From positions 63,261,014 to 63,325,013 of the forward strand of contig NC_133063.1 of assembly GCF_048771995.1 (NCBI RefSeq): a DNA stretch of 64,000 nt. The letters are read 5' to 3'. The notes under the pieces are model-generated. The model saw nothing but the letters and a program-made list of their open reading frames with translations, had not been told where the DNA came from and did no database searches. This stretch comes from Taeniopygia guttata (taxonomy: Eukaryota > Chordata > Aves > Passeriformes > Estrildidae). Every line of letters begins with the position of its first letter. Position 1 is the first letter of the stretch. Below, in pieces: positions 1 to 10,611 of this stretch. Both the position numbers and the translations under genes were made by a program.

Positions 1-1484
1 GCAGAAGCATAGTCATGTGGCCCAAGCTTTTCAAGTTTTCGCCACATCACAGATGTACATGGTACCAAGTCTGGATTCCTAGTTGTTATTTCATCTGAGA
101 AGATAATCTCTGCCACTGCCATTTCTCTCAGACGTTGGATCCCTTGTTCTATAGTCTTCCACTGGGTTTGCTGCATATAAAGATCATCTGCACACAGGTA
201 TCTTTGTGCTACACTTTCCAGAACCCGTGCCCAGAGGCTGTGAGGGTTAGCCCCCCTCATCATTCCTTGATCAATGACAGGATCATGTGACAGGGATCCC
301 AAATGTCTTGCCTCAGTACCATCCAGAATTGTAGCCTCGCCTGCAGCATCCCAAAGACGGACCAACCAACTAATTATAGACTCATCAGGTCGTCGGGTAT
401 AATCCTTCCTCAGGCCACGAAGGTCCTTTAGGGAAAAGGACTCAGTATTGACCTCTGATCTTGTACCAGTTGCTTTGACTTCTGATTTTATGTCAGCAGG
501 CATTGAGGGTCCCTCTCCTGCATTATCATCATCATCGTCATCATCCACTGGTCGATTGGTCTTTTCTGTGCGCTTCCCACTTCTTGTGCTAGTAGCAACA
601 GCCATTGGTTGAGGCTTGGCTGCTGAGTCTGGTTTAGCTGCTGGTTTTGAGCTGGGGGTGTTGGCTGCAGCCTGAGTGACTGGTATAGCTGCTGATTTAT
701 CTCCCTGCCCCCCTTCCTCTGTCTGCTGCCCTACAGTATCTAGCAGGGTGCGATAAGCATATGCCAGGGCCCAGCTCACTGCAATGATCTTTTTCTCCTT
801 AGAGTTATCATGGCACTTCTCTTTCAAGTACTTCGCCACCTCAGCCGGATTCTGAATTTGTTCACTAGGAAAGTCCCAGGCTATAGGGTCAGAAAATTCC
901 TTTAAAATTTGGCCCATCTCCTCCCATTTCCCACACCACTCAGGATTTCTCACACCTGGGTCTACTCCTGGGTCAGAGGTCTCATCAGCCCCTCTAGAAA
1001 TCTCAGCCCTCATTCTAGAGAGACTGCAGACTGTATAGAGAAAGGTTACTAGATTAAACACCAGGAAGATGGTCTCCTTAACAGTCAGGGGAAACTGAAC
1101 ATTCTCTAATAGGGAGGTAACAAATTCAGAGGAGAAGAAGGAAAGCAAAGGCTGAAAAGCCTCATCCCCTACTTCCCCTCTAACAAACTGGCTGTACAAC
1201 CATAACCATGAACCATACATTCCAGGAACAGACCTCAGCACCTTTATAAACCCTCTGGAAGCTATTACACCCAAGCACAGCACGATGGATATTCTGGTCA
1301 GTGCCCTTCTACTGCAAAACCTACGTATTAGGGACAATACCGGAGCTATTCCTGGATAAAAAAATAAACCTAGGGACCACAGGGGGATTAAGATCTGAAA
1401 AACCCCCAGGGACCAGAGACACATGCAGGCCTTCACCCCAAGAGACAATATTAATTCAAACAACATAACCAGTAACTGCTCCAT
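1..1484 (-). CDS. Gag polyprotein of a young ERV, 5' part, open to window edge
   Basis: The reverse strand is open without a stop from an ATG at 1484 to the left edge, at least 494 codons, and continues beyond the window. It lies just downstream of an LTR and primer-binding site, so by position it is the gag of this provirus (structural core protein). The first ~70 residues are strongly hydrophobic, with segments near residues 5-18, 24-42 and 58-66; this is not the MG-start myristoylated matrix end of many retroviruses. A middle part is rich in Ala, Pro and Lys and contains a run of seven Asp. The C-terminal part seen here includes SWLVRLWDAAGEA and tryptophan-rich helical sequence, as expected for a capsid-like region. 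No frameshift is visible, unlike every other ERV in the window. The gag assignment rests on position and length; I did not identify a zinc knuckle because the frame leaves the window first. Confidence 0.75.
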   Translation of the reverse strand, partial: MEQLLVMLFELILSLGVKACMCLWSLGVFQILIPLWSLGLFFYPGIAPVLSLIRRFCSRRALTRISIVLCLGVIASRGFIKVLRSVPGMYGSWLWLYSQFVRGEVGDEAFQPLLSFFSSEFVTSLLENVQFPLTVKETIFLVFNLVTFLYTVCSLSRMRAEISRGADETSDPGVDPGVRNPEWCGKWEEMGQILKEFSDPIAWDFPSEQIQNPAEVAKYLKEKCHDNSKEKKIIAVSWALAYAYRTLLDTVGQQTEEGGQGDKSAAIPVTQAAANTPSSKPAAKPDSAAKPQPMAVATSTRSGKRTEKTNRPVDDDDDDDNAGEGPSMPADIKSEVKATGTRSEVNTESFSLKDLRGLRKDYTRRPDESIISWLVRLWDAAGEATILDGTEARHLGSLSHDPVIDQGMMRGANPHSLWARVLESVAQRYLCADDLYMQQTQWKTIEQGIQRLREMAVAEIIFSDEITTRNPDLVPCTSVMWRKLEKLGPHDYAS

Positions 1485-1546
1485 ACCCAGACAAAATAAT
1501 TGGAACAAAAATATGATTACAACAGGGTTTTTTTCCACTCTCTCGA

Positions 1547-1564
1547 GCCCCACGTTGGGCGCCA
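1547..1564 (-). other. Retroviral primer-binding site, tRNA-Lys1,2 type
   Basis: The reverse strand reads TGGCGCCCAACGTGGGGC, complementary to the 3' end of tRNA-Lys(1,2), seven bases downstream of the LTR end. This orients the provirus leftward and places the element among lysine-primed (ERVK-type) retroviruses. Confidence 0.85.
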
Positions 1565-1571
1565 AAATATT

Positions 1572-2266
1572 TGTCCTAGTTTAGGGCAAATTTGGGGAAA
1601 ACCCCCTGAAAGGAGCCCCCAGGAAACCCCCACGGCCCCTCCCCACCCACCTGGTTCAGGGAAAAATTTCCTCTGAGAGGGAAGTGGAAAAGAACCTGTT
1701 TATTCAACAACAGAGCACTCCCCAACACCAAAACAATTAACACAAGATGACAACAAGACTCTTTCACCCCTCTGAAGAGCTGAACAAATCCAGAAGGTCT
1801 TTCCTGGGAGTGGTCGCCCGGGTCTGGACGCTGGAGATGGCTGCTGCAGATCACCAAATGCAGGCTCCTGGTGTTCCTTGGTGTTTCCCAGATCCCAGTC
1901 CAGAGCAGGTTGAATGGTATTCAGAAAGAGGAAAGGGGGAAAAAAAAAAAACAACAGTCCAGGGAAAGAATTGGACTGCTTAACCTAACTAGGAAGCAAA
2001 GCAAGAAAGCAAGAAAGCAGGCAAAGCAAGCAAGCAAGCAAGCAAGCAAAGCAAGCAAGCCAAGCAAGCAAGCAAAAGCAAAGCCAGCCAGCCAGCCCTA
2101 GCCTTTTCTAGCTTTCCAGCAGACATGGGGGGAGGTGAACCAGATGATAACACAGCAAAACAAACCTTCACTTTCAGAGTCAGTTCTGAAAGCACAGAAC
2201 ATAATATCAAACGTAAACAGAACACACGATTGGAGATACAAACACCATAACAGTCACCCTAGGACA
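1572..2266 (-). mobile_element. 5' LTR of the young provirus (copy A)
   Basis: The 695-bp element is bounded by TGTCCTAG and CTAGGACA. A reverse-strand AATAAA lies at about 1699-1704. It contains a GCAA-rich simple-repeat tract at about 1995-2090. The inner edge adjoins the primer site at 1547-1564, so this is the 5' LTR of a leftward provirus. It appears base-for-base the same as the solo LTR at 54565-55259. Confidence 0.9.
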
Positions 2267-2565
2267 CACCCTGATGGCTTTTAAGATTTGCCTGATTATT
2301 TCTTCATGCACTAGTCTTTGTCCCTGAGTATTGAGTAATCTTCTTTCTTCCTAAATCTTTCTGAAAGTGTGTACTACCCTGAATGCATATTTTGAATCTG
2401 TGAAGATCATTCTCTTTTTTCTTTCTAATTTCTGTAAAGCTTTTAATACTGCATATAATTCATAAGCTGGTGCTGACCATCTGGCATTTAGGGGTCTTGA
2501 TTCTACTATCTCTTCTTTTTTGCCATTTATTACTGCATAGCTTGATTTCTTTTTTCTATTTCTTG
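2267..2565 (-). pseudogene. Class I ERV RNase H N-terminal fragment (copy A)
   Basis: The reverse strand encodes gammaretrovirus-like RNase H sequence, including NARWSAPAYELYAVLKAL and the active-site-type TDSKYAF. It stops abruptly at the LTR at 2266. In copy B the other half of the domain continues on the far side of the LTR at 54559 and below. Upstream pol sequence is absent beyond about 2565, so the parental provirus was already truncated. Confidence 0.8.
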
Positions 2566-2854
2566 ATTTCTACCTTCTGTATTTATTCATGGTTAAGCAT
2601 CCATGCCAACTCTGTTGAAGTCAATAGCAGGTTTCTGAATATAGCAGGAATTGGATTAAACCTAAAAGGTCTGCCAGTGCTATTACTGAAATACTAATTT
2701 GCATGTTTTCTTATTTTGGAACCAAAATATGACCATGGCTTTTAATGTTGGGTTTTTGCAGCTAAGTGTGCAGATGCAATAATCACAGAACTCAGGTCAT
2801 TTGAGATTACAGAAAGGTTAAAAATTATGCATGGGAAGGTAATTACAGGAACTT

Positions 2855-4215
2855 CTTTGTTTGCACTCACCTTGTTTGAGACAATGAGTGCAGTGTCACC
2901 TGTGCATCCCTGGATATGCCTTGAAGGTGCAAATGCTTTATTTGTAACCAAAGGGGAAATGTATCCAAATTTCTTGGGTTAAACAGTTACTTTGCAAATA
3001 GACTGATATAGAAACGTATCAATTTCTAAGGAGTAAAATCCCAAGGTTATAAGAAAAATGCACAGAATTCACAGAATTCACAGAATGACTAGGTTGGAAG
3101 AGACCTTCAAGATCATTGAGTCCAACCCATGCCCTAACACCTCAACTAAACCATAGCACTGAGTGTTACATCCAGTCTTTTTTTAAACATCCAGGGATGG
3201 TGACTCCACCACCTTTCTGGGCGGACCATTCCAGAACTTTATCACCCTTTCTGTAAAAACCTTTTTCCTAATATCCAACCTATATTTCCCTTAACACAGC
3301 TTGAGACACACAAGCACATTAGTTTTTCATTGCTTTACAGAATTTTCATTGATAGGATTTAATTTTTCTGAAACTTGACTTGTACACCCACAAATATGTT
3401 CTAAGGGTCTTGTTAAATTTATTTCAAAGGTATTTCAAAGAGCAGGAGTAACAGTAACATATTTAATTTCAACAATGCATGTTAGTTTCTTTTGTACATA
3501 GCTCTTAGGTTGCTCATTTCCTTAAAATAGGATTTAATTTATACAGAGGAATGGTATTGTTTTAGTCTACAACTATTATCCAGAACTGAGTTTTGCAAAA
3601 TGAATACTCAGAGAAGTGCTGATTTGACAATCTTAAGTCCTGCAGCATTTAAAAGATATAGCTATCTATTCCAATAGATGTGGAATAGAGACCCCATCAC
3701 CTGTGACTTCCTTTCTCAGTTAAAAAGAAAAAGAATGGAGAAATATCTGGGCTTTAGCTGTGTGTCTGGATATGAAGCCACATGAGGTTTTTGAAGGGCC
3801 CCACACGAGTTTTTCAAGTATTCTCTAAGCCTCCAGGTTCCCCAGCCCCAGGAGCACCCAGTTTTGTTGGTTTTGCATGGGTCAATTTTTGGAGAGGAGG
3901 AAAGAAGGCAGCCGGGAAAGTGAGGCATTTCTGCCATAAGCTTTCCCTGTGCCAGGCAGAAGCAATCACTGAGTGCCTCTGAGAGCAGGCGCGCTGCTCA
4001 GCCAATTAGAAAAGCTGGTGCCGCCTCTAGGACAACATTTTTAAGAGAGGAAAAAAGAGAGGAAAAGAAGCTGGCTTTCTCTCTGCCCTCCGAGGGGTGC
4101 TGCGGGGCAGCGGGGCCCCTTCCCGGCGGGCTCGGGGGCTCTTTCCCAGCAGGGTCGCCGGGCTGTGCTGCCGGGGCTCATCCCAGCGCCGCCAGCAGCT
4201 GCGGCCGAGCCCAGG
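2855..4215. repeat. Older duplicated block with CpG-rich end (partner 17480-18219)
   Basis: The stretches 2860-3060 and 3705-4215 match 17480-18219 with scattered differences. Relative to that partner this copy carries a CR1 insertion at 3061-3297 and about 360 further bases up to 3704. The shared part ends at GCCGCCAGCAGCT in both copies, after which they have unrelated sequence. This duplication is clearly older than the 53-kb one. Confidence 0.85.
3061..3297 (-). mobile_element. CR1 LINE 3' end, truncated
   Basis: CACAGAATT repeats followed by GACTAGGTTGGAAGAGACCT and TCATTGAGTCCAACCC are the reverse complement of the canonical CR1 3' end with its short tail repeats. The CR1 sense strand is therefore minus and the copy is heavily 5' truncated. 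It is absent from the paralogous block at 17480, so it inserted after that duplication. Confidence 0.93.
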
Positions 4216-4225
4216 AGCGAGCGAT
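3945..4225 (+). promoter_or_regulatory. CpG-rich promoter-like segment with CCAAT box
   Basis: A CCAAT motif (near 3999) precedes a TTTTTAAGAG stretch, then a GC- and CpG-rich run from about 4085 to 4225 that ends in a T homopolymer. The composition differs from the AT-rich flanks and resembles the 5' end of a housekeeping-type gene. No convincing downstream coding exon could be assigned. Near-identical copies lie at 17970-18219 and 56938-57218. Confidence 0.4.
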
Positions 4226-4904
4226 TTTTTTTTTTTTTTTTGTGGGTGCACGTATGTTTGGCCAGCATCAACCCCCAGCACCAGTGCATGAGCCCACAAA
4301 GTGCAGTGGAGAGAGCAGCCGGCCAAACTCAGACTATGGAACCTGGGAAGCTGCACGTTGTCCTAATGTGAATCCTCTGTGGGCACGAGACTGAACGGCA
4401 GGACAGTTGACAAGAAATGCTTGACTAGATGCTTGGGGCAATCAACATCTTTGAAATTATAAGCATCATTTTTCCTACTCATTAATGTCATCATCTCCAA
4501 GATTTAACTTTTCAGAGGGTGACCATGTTTTCTTCTAGATCGGAGATCAGGAATCGGTTTTAAGCACAAAAACCACTCCTCAAAGCCCTGCTAAACACGC
4601 TTCATCCTCCATTCAGAAAATGAAGCTATTTCTTCAAAAGAAAGGAACTGAAAACTCTAGTATCCAGTTCCCACCAAAGAGTTTCCAAGCCATTTTTATT
4701 CTCTGATTTTTTATGCCCTACTTCTTAGCAAATGTAGTTGCTCCAAGCACAGTGACATGAAGACCAGACAGTCACTCATGAGGAGCAACATGGTGATGCT
4801 CCAGCCTGAAAGTTGGAACTTGGAGTCTACAAAACCCTGCTTTGAGGTGCAAGTGACAGCAACCAGGGAATGCAGATAGGGGTAACTGCTGGGGTCAGAG
4901 AAGG

Positions 4905-5470
4905 GCCCAAGGCATTCAAAGAGCCAGGAGAGAAGGCAGTATTGGTTTAACAGCTGTAATAATTCCTAACAAATACTCCCACATTTTTGCATATTTATTG
5001 GACATTCCCAGGACTCCTGTTCATGTTAGTCTGCACCTCTGCCCCTCCAGAAGCGGTCAGACTGGCAGGATCTGTCTGCCAGCAGGAGCTGCTCTGAGCT
5101 GGGAACACGACTGGTGGTGCTGATTTCCAGAGGCTTCTGTGTCCCAGGAGAAGATAAGGAAAGAGCGGATTGAGAGGTGCTGGCGCTGCTGCTGCTCTGT
5201 GCCAGAGAGCCCCGGCTGGGCAGGGCACGGCGCTGCAGGCTCTTTCTCCTGCCAGAGCTGGGCACACCTGGGAACAAGGCATGGCAACTTGTGGGAAACC
5301 AAAGGCTTTGTGGGGGCTGCATTGCTCAGCACACAGCCAGGCCATCTGTGACACAGAGTTCTGGCACCTAAAAAGATAAAGGAGGCAAATAGCTGGGAAA
5401 GGTTTCATTTTGACCTTTCTTACCTGTTCACTGAAGTGGCCAAAATGAAAGTTACCAAGCAGGGCCTGAT
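4905..5470 (-). repeat. Multicopy block with serine-rich open frame (copy A)
   Basis: This ~560-bp block recurs at 45595-46150 (diverged) and 57899-58464 (nearly identical). On the minus strand, acceptor-like CTTGTTCCCAG is followed by an open stretch whose product includes SSSSASTSQSALSLSSPG and ends in a stop; a GTAAGA donor lies near 5420. The serine-rich frame is kept in all three copies, which hints at a duplicated gene end, but no family is recognised. It may simply be a repeat. Confidence 0.45.
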
Positions 5471-5559
5471 CCCTTCTCCTGCAGGAGGGGCCCTGTACTG
5501 GCTCCTGCCCAGGGCTGGTACCCTTGTGCCAACATTCAGCTGACTGGGAGCAGAGCTCC

Positions 5560-6479
5560 TGGGGCCCTCCAGGGATACACCAAGCCCAGCCCAGTTACCT
5601 GGTACACATGCAAATCTTCAGAAAAAGATTAGAGTGGAAAAATGTAACTGTCATGATCATGATATTTTACTATGTTTACATGCTGTATAGGAGTGCAATT
5701 TCATGCATTTGTGGTATTTTCACACATTTTAATCTCTGAAATACTGTCAGATACACTTTGATTCCTAATGGAAAGTCTTAAACTTTTAATTTAGCTTATA
5801 AAATGAAGTTACTGACATTAAATAATATGTACTTTGTAGTGCAGAAGAACACAGTAATAGTGTGAGTAATTATGATTGCTTAAGCACAGTTGGCTTGGGT
5901 CTGTACAGGAATGTGAAATTTTGCAAGAAGAGAATATTTTCACTAAGTTTTGTAAAATATTTGAGAAACACTTCTTGTTTGAAGTAATATGTTGCAAACA
6001 ACTTTTTACTTAGCAGTTTAAGGAAGGTTCTTACTTTTGAAAGCAGTACAATTTTACATTTTAAGAATAGAAAAATGTAGGCAGCTGATGAACTTCAGAA
6101 TTAATGCAGACCACATTTAGTCTTTCTGAAAGTATTAGTGATATATAACTGATTCAATGCGTCTTTCATACGTACCTTTTATTTCATACGTACCTTTTAT
6201 TTTTATTGGCTATCGAATATATACAGTATGCATCAGATAAATCGGACACATGCTAAATCCAAAGTTGCAGCTTCAAGCAGATTTTAACAGTACTGAGACA
6301 CATGATTTCCTGTGTAATGTGAAAAGTAGCTGAAGCCTTTGACTATGATTAACTTTGATATCATAACTTAATTGAATGCAATTTTGTTCTGAGAGATGTT
6401 AAGTAGGTAAGTGGCTAACTGGTTATTTAGCTAGTTAGATTGAAACGAAAGATTTTCCAGAGATCACTTGAGCTAACAA
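5560..6479. other. AT-rich stretch, no feature recognised
   Basis: No long frame, recognisable repeat family or RNA gene could be supported here. A duplicated TTTCATACGTACCTTTTA motif sits near 6164-6200. Confidence 0.5.
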
Positions 6480-6538
6480 AAATGAATGTATCAAAAATGA
6501 ATGTATCAAAAATGAATGTATCAAAAATGAATGTATCA
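6480..6538 (+). repeat. Four tandem copies of a 15-bp unit
   Basis: AAAAATGAATGTATC is repeated four times head to tail, directly before the LTR-like element at 6539. The same four units are kept in copy B at 59474-59532. There are no spacers, so it is a minisatellite and not a CRISPR array. Confidence 0.85.
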
Positions 6539-7094
6539 TGTTTGTAGAATCATGTGTTGAATTTTAAGAAACCTCTGCACAAAAAGGCATAGGAAAGAAA
6601 AACAAAGATCTTTAAAGCTTCTTGCAAAAAGACAAATACCGGAAAGGACCAGGAATGCCAAGACTTCAGACAAAGAAGCCCTCTGTCTCCAAACATGTCA
6701 AGGATGATGAACTTATCCAGATAGGAGAGCAAAGGACCAAAAGCGCAAGCGCAGAGGAGAAGAGTTCAAAAGTTCAATGCGGAGGAAGATGATGGTTTGT
6801 GGCTCAAAGACCACCAGGGACCCACATAAAAGCCCCCACAAAAAACTACGCATGCCCAGAAGGGCGTGGACCTATTTAGCATGAGAAGCAAAGACAGGCG
6901 GGGCCAGGGGTTGAATATGCATAGAAAAGTTGTGTAATGTATTGCATATGGAACACCTTTGTGAATAAAGTTGGGGGGCAGACTTCAGCTCGGGGCACAA
7001 GATTTCGGAGAGTTATCTCACTTGTGCCGGGTGCTGCCATACATACCCACTTGATAACTACATCGAGTTGTAGAGTCTATTTATTTATTCCGCA
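6539..7094 (+). mobile_element. Probable solo LTR (copy A)
   Basis: The segment begins TGTTTGTAG and ends CGCA. It has a CATAAAAGCC TATA-type box near 6826 and AATAAA near 6964, in the order of a plus-strand LTR. The flanks read TATCA before and TATCG after, an imperfect 5-bp target duplication. No adjoining gag or env sequence is seen, hence solo. Boundaries are less certain than for the other LTRs. Confidence 0.5.
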
Positions 7095-8009
7095 TATCGC
7101 TTCAAGATATGGAAATAACTGACTTGATGGCATGAAAGAAGTGGTTTTTTGAAGGCGCTGGAAATTGGAGATTCGAGGAGTGTAATTAAAGCCTCATTAG
7201 TAGAAACCAATTTGTTTTATACCTTGCTTTCCTTTTATTTGTTTTTCTATCAGTTCCCTGTGGTCAACAGGCAAGAGAATCTAGATTATCTTGAAACTGG
7301 AGAAAATCCTCTCCTCCTGGGGCTGGTCCTGCTCTGCAGTGACAGGCACAGAAAGGAAAGTTTGCTGGGAGCCCTGGTGGAGGTGGCCTCCAGTGTGCTG
7401 GCTTCTTCCTGCATCTCTGCCACTGTTCTGTGCAGGATGCTGCTCTCCACAGCCCCTGCCAGCCACTACCAGCCCTAGTGTATTCCCTCCTGCCTTTGTC
7501 TCAACCAGGGCCACACAGAGTCTGGAAAATGCCATTTTCAATGGATTAGTCCTGCCGAGCCCCTGGGCATGAGGCCACCCAGAAGCCTGGGCCGTGGGGG
7601 CTGTTCTCAGGGCACTGACCCAGCCTGGCTGCTGGCCTCTGGTGACCCCCCATGTCCTTTTCCATGGCAATATCTGCCAGCAGTCCCAGACCTATGTGCT
7701 GAGGTGAGAGGGAACAGAGGCGTGCCATGATGTCCCATTGTGATGTCACTGGATGGTGGAGGATAACATCACATGTGAGTGCTTTGCGACCTTGCACTCC
7801 TTTCTGTTTATATTCAGGTGCTGATGTCCCTCTGTAGGATCCACCACTGAGTGGTGGATTGTGACAGCACTGGGGGATGGATATGAGGTCTCATCCTTCA
7901 CTGCTTGAATTTTGATGCCAGCCAAGCCTGGGTCCAGACCGGATTGATTCTTGACTCCTGCCAAGCATGCCTAGTCCTCATCTGTCCCCTTCTGCTGCAA
8001 CAGACAGAC
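7095..8009. other. No supported gene
   Basis: Moderately GC-rich sequence with overlapping short frames on both strands and no consistent splice sites. TGATGTCACTGG near 7742 is CRE-like, but no promoter context supports it. Confidence 0.4.
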
Positions 8010-8260
8010 ATGGCCACGAGACAGAGTGGAGCTGCCCCATCTGTCAGGTCACTAAGAATGACGTGGCTTCTGCTCTTCCCTGTCACCAGCAGTTCTGCCT
8101 GGTATCCTGCAGCAGGCAAAAAGAAATCCAGCTTGCCCGCTCTGCAGCAGTCCACTAGAGACTATCAGGTTTTCTGAGTGGGGTGGAGAGGATGACATAC
8201 CATTTGCCATCAGCTCCCCTGAAGAGTCACCAGAGACAGCAGACAGGCAGGAGAGTTGCT
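8010..8260 (+). pseudogene. Broken RING-finger (TOPORS-like) gene fragment, copy A
   Basis: From an ATG at 8010 the reading frame must shift to give ETEWSCPICQ, then continues as DVASALPCHQQFC, matching the first half of a C3HC4 RING finger. A second shift is required to reach NPACPLC, the last cysteine pair, at about 8120-8146, followed by acidic sequence. RING fingers of this kind act as E3 ubiquitin ligases, and the spacing resembles small TOPORS-like RING proteins of birds. At least two frameshifts separate the cysteine pairs, so a functional RING cannot be made from this copy. Copy B at 61004-61254 carries the same lesions, so they predate the large duplication. Confidence 0.65.
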
Positions 8261-8760
8261 GGGGATCAACAGACAGGCAGGGAGACCTCCCCTCCACCTT
8301 GCCGAAATCCAGGAGGTGCTGTTGTTGTCGGAACAGTCCTGCCCACACTTGGGGCAGAAGGCCACCCACAGGCTCTGGCTCTGCAGCTCCCTGCTCAGCT
8401 GGGGACAGTGTTCCCTGTGGGGAAGATGGAGGAGACATGAAAGGGCCAGCAAGAGGCCACCCTGATGGTGGCACTAGTGAGATTCTAGTAACCCTTTTGC
8501 CAAGAAAAAAAAATAAAAAATTCTATTTCTCTGACAAAGTTCCTGGGTTCTGCTTTCTTCTCCTTCTAATGTCTTTGCCTGACCCCCACACCCCACCATC
8601 AGCTGAAAGCCCCTGGAGCCACAGGACCATTCTGGCAGCACCTCCTCACACAGGAAATCCTGCTGCAGCTGTGATGGTTGAAGAGCTTCTGAGAAAGTGG
8701 GTGCTGTGCACCACATGGTTATCCTGGAAGATGTGTCAGAGCTGCCTGCTGACTTAAATG

Positions 8761-8814
8761 GATTTTTATAAGGCTTTTGACACAGTTCCCCCCCAAGATC
8801 CCGCCCATCAATGA
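8761..8814 (+). mobile_element. CR1 reverse transcriptase scrap
   Basis: The frame reads DFYKAFDTVP then a stop, matching the DFSKAFDTVPH-type motif of CR1 ORF2 reverse transcriptase. Only this short piece is recognisable; copy B has it at 61755-61808. Confidence 0.6.
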
Positions 8815-10611
8815 GAGAGAGGTGAATTAGGACAAAGCAGAAATCAAACTGAGTGAGTAGATTAGAAGCAGAAATCCTGCTTAAAATGAAGAATCAAAAT
8901 TCATTCTGAAAAGCAGGATCAGCCATAGCCATGGATACAGGCCTGGAAGAGTCACCAGAGGCCACCAACTAGGCAGGAAGAGCTGGCAATGCCCTGAAAA
9001 CAGCTTCAGATGTCTCAGTGTCTTCAGTTTGTCTGTTTGTGTGTTCTTTGGTTGCTTGGTTTTTGGTTGGTTATTTGGTTATTTAGTTATGTCTGGATTG
9101 GCATATTCCAGATGACTTTCATTTTGATTAGGATTTGTTAAGTACTGACATTCTGCTTCAGATGTGTAAAATAAACATTTTCATGAATATTTTCCTCAAA
9201 ACAGTCATTTTTATCTTCTTTCTAATTGAATGTCTAAATGTCCATTTTAAAAGATAGCTCTACTAGATATCAAAAGATATTAACTACTGTTGAAGAGTGC
9301 AGGGTTTTTTTGCATTGGAAAACAGTTGATGACACAGTCCTTGGTGAATAATTTCCAAATGTTATATACACTCACAGCAAAGAAATCCATTATTATATTG
9401 TAACCATTTCCAGCATCTGTGATTTTGCTATATCTAAATCCTAAGGATTTAATTCCAGTATATTTAAATTTGCAAGTGGATGTGATTGGAGAGTAATTTT
9501 TGGCATCTGTCCTGTCACTGTAATATTAGGAACCTTTCTCTTTTAAGTTTTTTTTGTTGTTGTTGTTGTGTGGTTTTTTTTTGTTTTTTTTTTTTTTTTT
9601 TTTTTTTTTTCTCTGTGGTTGTCTTTGTCTTTGCTTGAAGGACTTTCCAAATGAGATTCCACGCAGCCTTTACTTTGGAATCTCATTGCAGCTCTAGACT
9701 CAACCATTTCAGAGAGGTCAGCAGCACTCTGTCATATCTCTTCTAGTCCATGAACTTCATTAACAGTGACCACTCTCATTAGTTCTCACACATTTTTACT
9801 TTGGTTCATAAAGACTGTTTCTCATGTTGCATTTTTCTACTCCCCTAACCCCATTCAATTAACATCAAATTCACTTTATAAAGTGATCACATATTGGAAA
9901 TCTGTGTTCACATTCACTACGCTGAAGGTCCATCATTCTTCCTGCTTTCTGTTTAATATCTTATTTGTTATGTTGATTTCAGGGATAGAAAGGTTGCATT
10001 AAATGAAAAAAAATATTAAAAAAGCAAGCAAAATTCTAGGTTTTGCTAGACCATTTTACCTAACAAAACCTAGACCATTTTAGTCATTACTACAGCTATT
10101 CAGAAACTGAAAGGAAAAACCCAAATTTAGTTCTCAGTGCAGTACTTGTGACCAATGGTAACTATAACCCCCAAGATTCAGTTAAGTAAATAAATGTGAG
10201 CTACATGTTGTTGGACTAGAAGATAACTGTTACTGTAAAATGCCAAAAAGCTGATCAGAGTGGCCCCTTGATGTTCTGTGCTATTGTTGCTTATTCATGT
10301 GAACAGATGACTTTGTTTCCCACTCGCATTTTGCTTTCTGCCCAGGAGTGGTGAATGAAACACTCGAGCTGAGCTGTGAATTACAGCTCCAGAATGAGCA
10401 AGGATCCTGCACAACAACAGCACCTGATCTAATTTTTCCTTTGCCTCTGTGCTGAGAGAAAAGCAAGGTAAATTCATGTTGAATGTCTAAGTTCACTCAG
10501 TGGCTGACAAGACCTCCTTTAATGGATCCAGTACAAGTGATGAGCCCAACCAACACAGCAATCGTTGTGGACAATGCGTGTCGTGTATCAATGAAAATGT
10601 GCATTTGTGAC
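8815..10611. other. No gene recognised; long T run near 9552-9611
   Basis: Mostly AT-rich non-coding sequence. The T homopolymer with a TTG stutter (about 9552-9611) differs in length and interruption from its copy near 62542-62600, the clearest difference between the two duplicates. CTAGGTTTTGCTAGACCATTTTA and its near-repeat (10036-10083) form a short imperfect inverted or direct repeat. Confidence 0.45.

Noticed and set aside
1995-2095. Lys/Gln/Ala-rich small protein in the LTR
   Set aside because: The frame is a translation of a GCAA-type simple repeat within an LTR, and the opposite strand gives an equally artificial Leu/Cys-rich frame.
6480-6538. CRISPR-like direct repeats
   Set aside because: The 15-bp units abut without spacers and the context is vertebrate; it is a minisatellite.
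7081-7100. tRNA or small RNA gene near the LTR end
   Set aside because: No cloverleaf or internal promoter boxes could be made out on either strand.
8052-8474. Minus-strand 140-codon frame over the RING relic
   Set aside because: It is antisense to the recognisable RING cysteine motifs and shows no domain of its own that I can defend, apart from a vague resemblance in LLPQVWAGLFRQQQHLLD.
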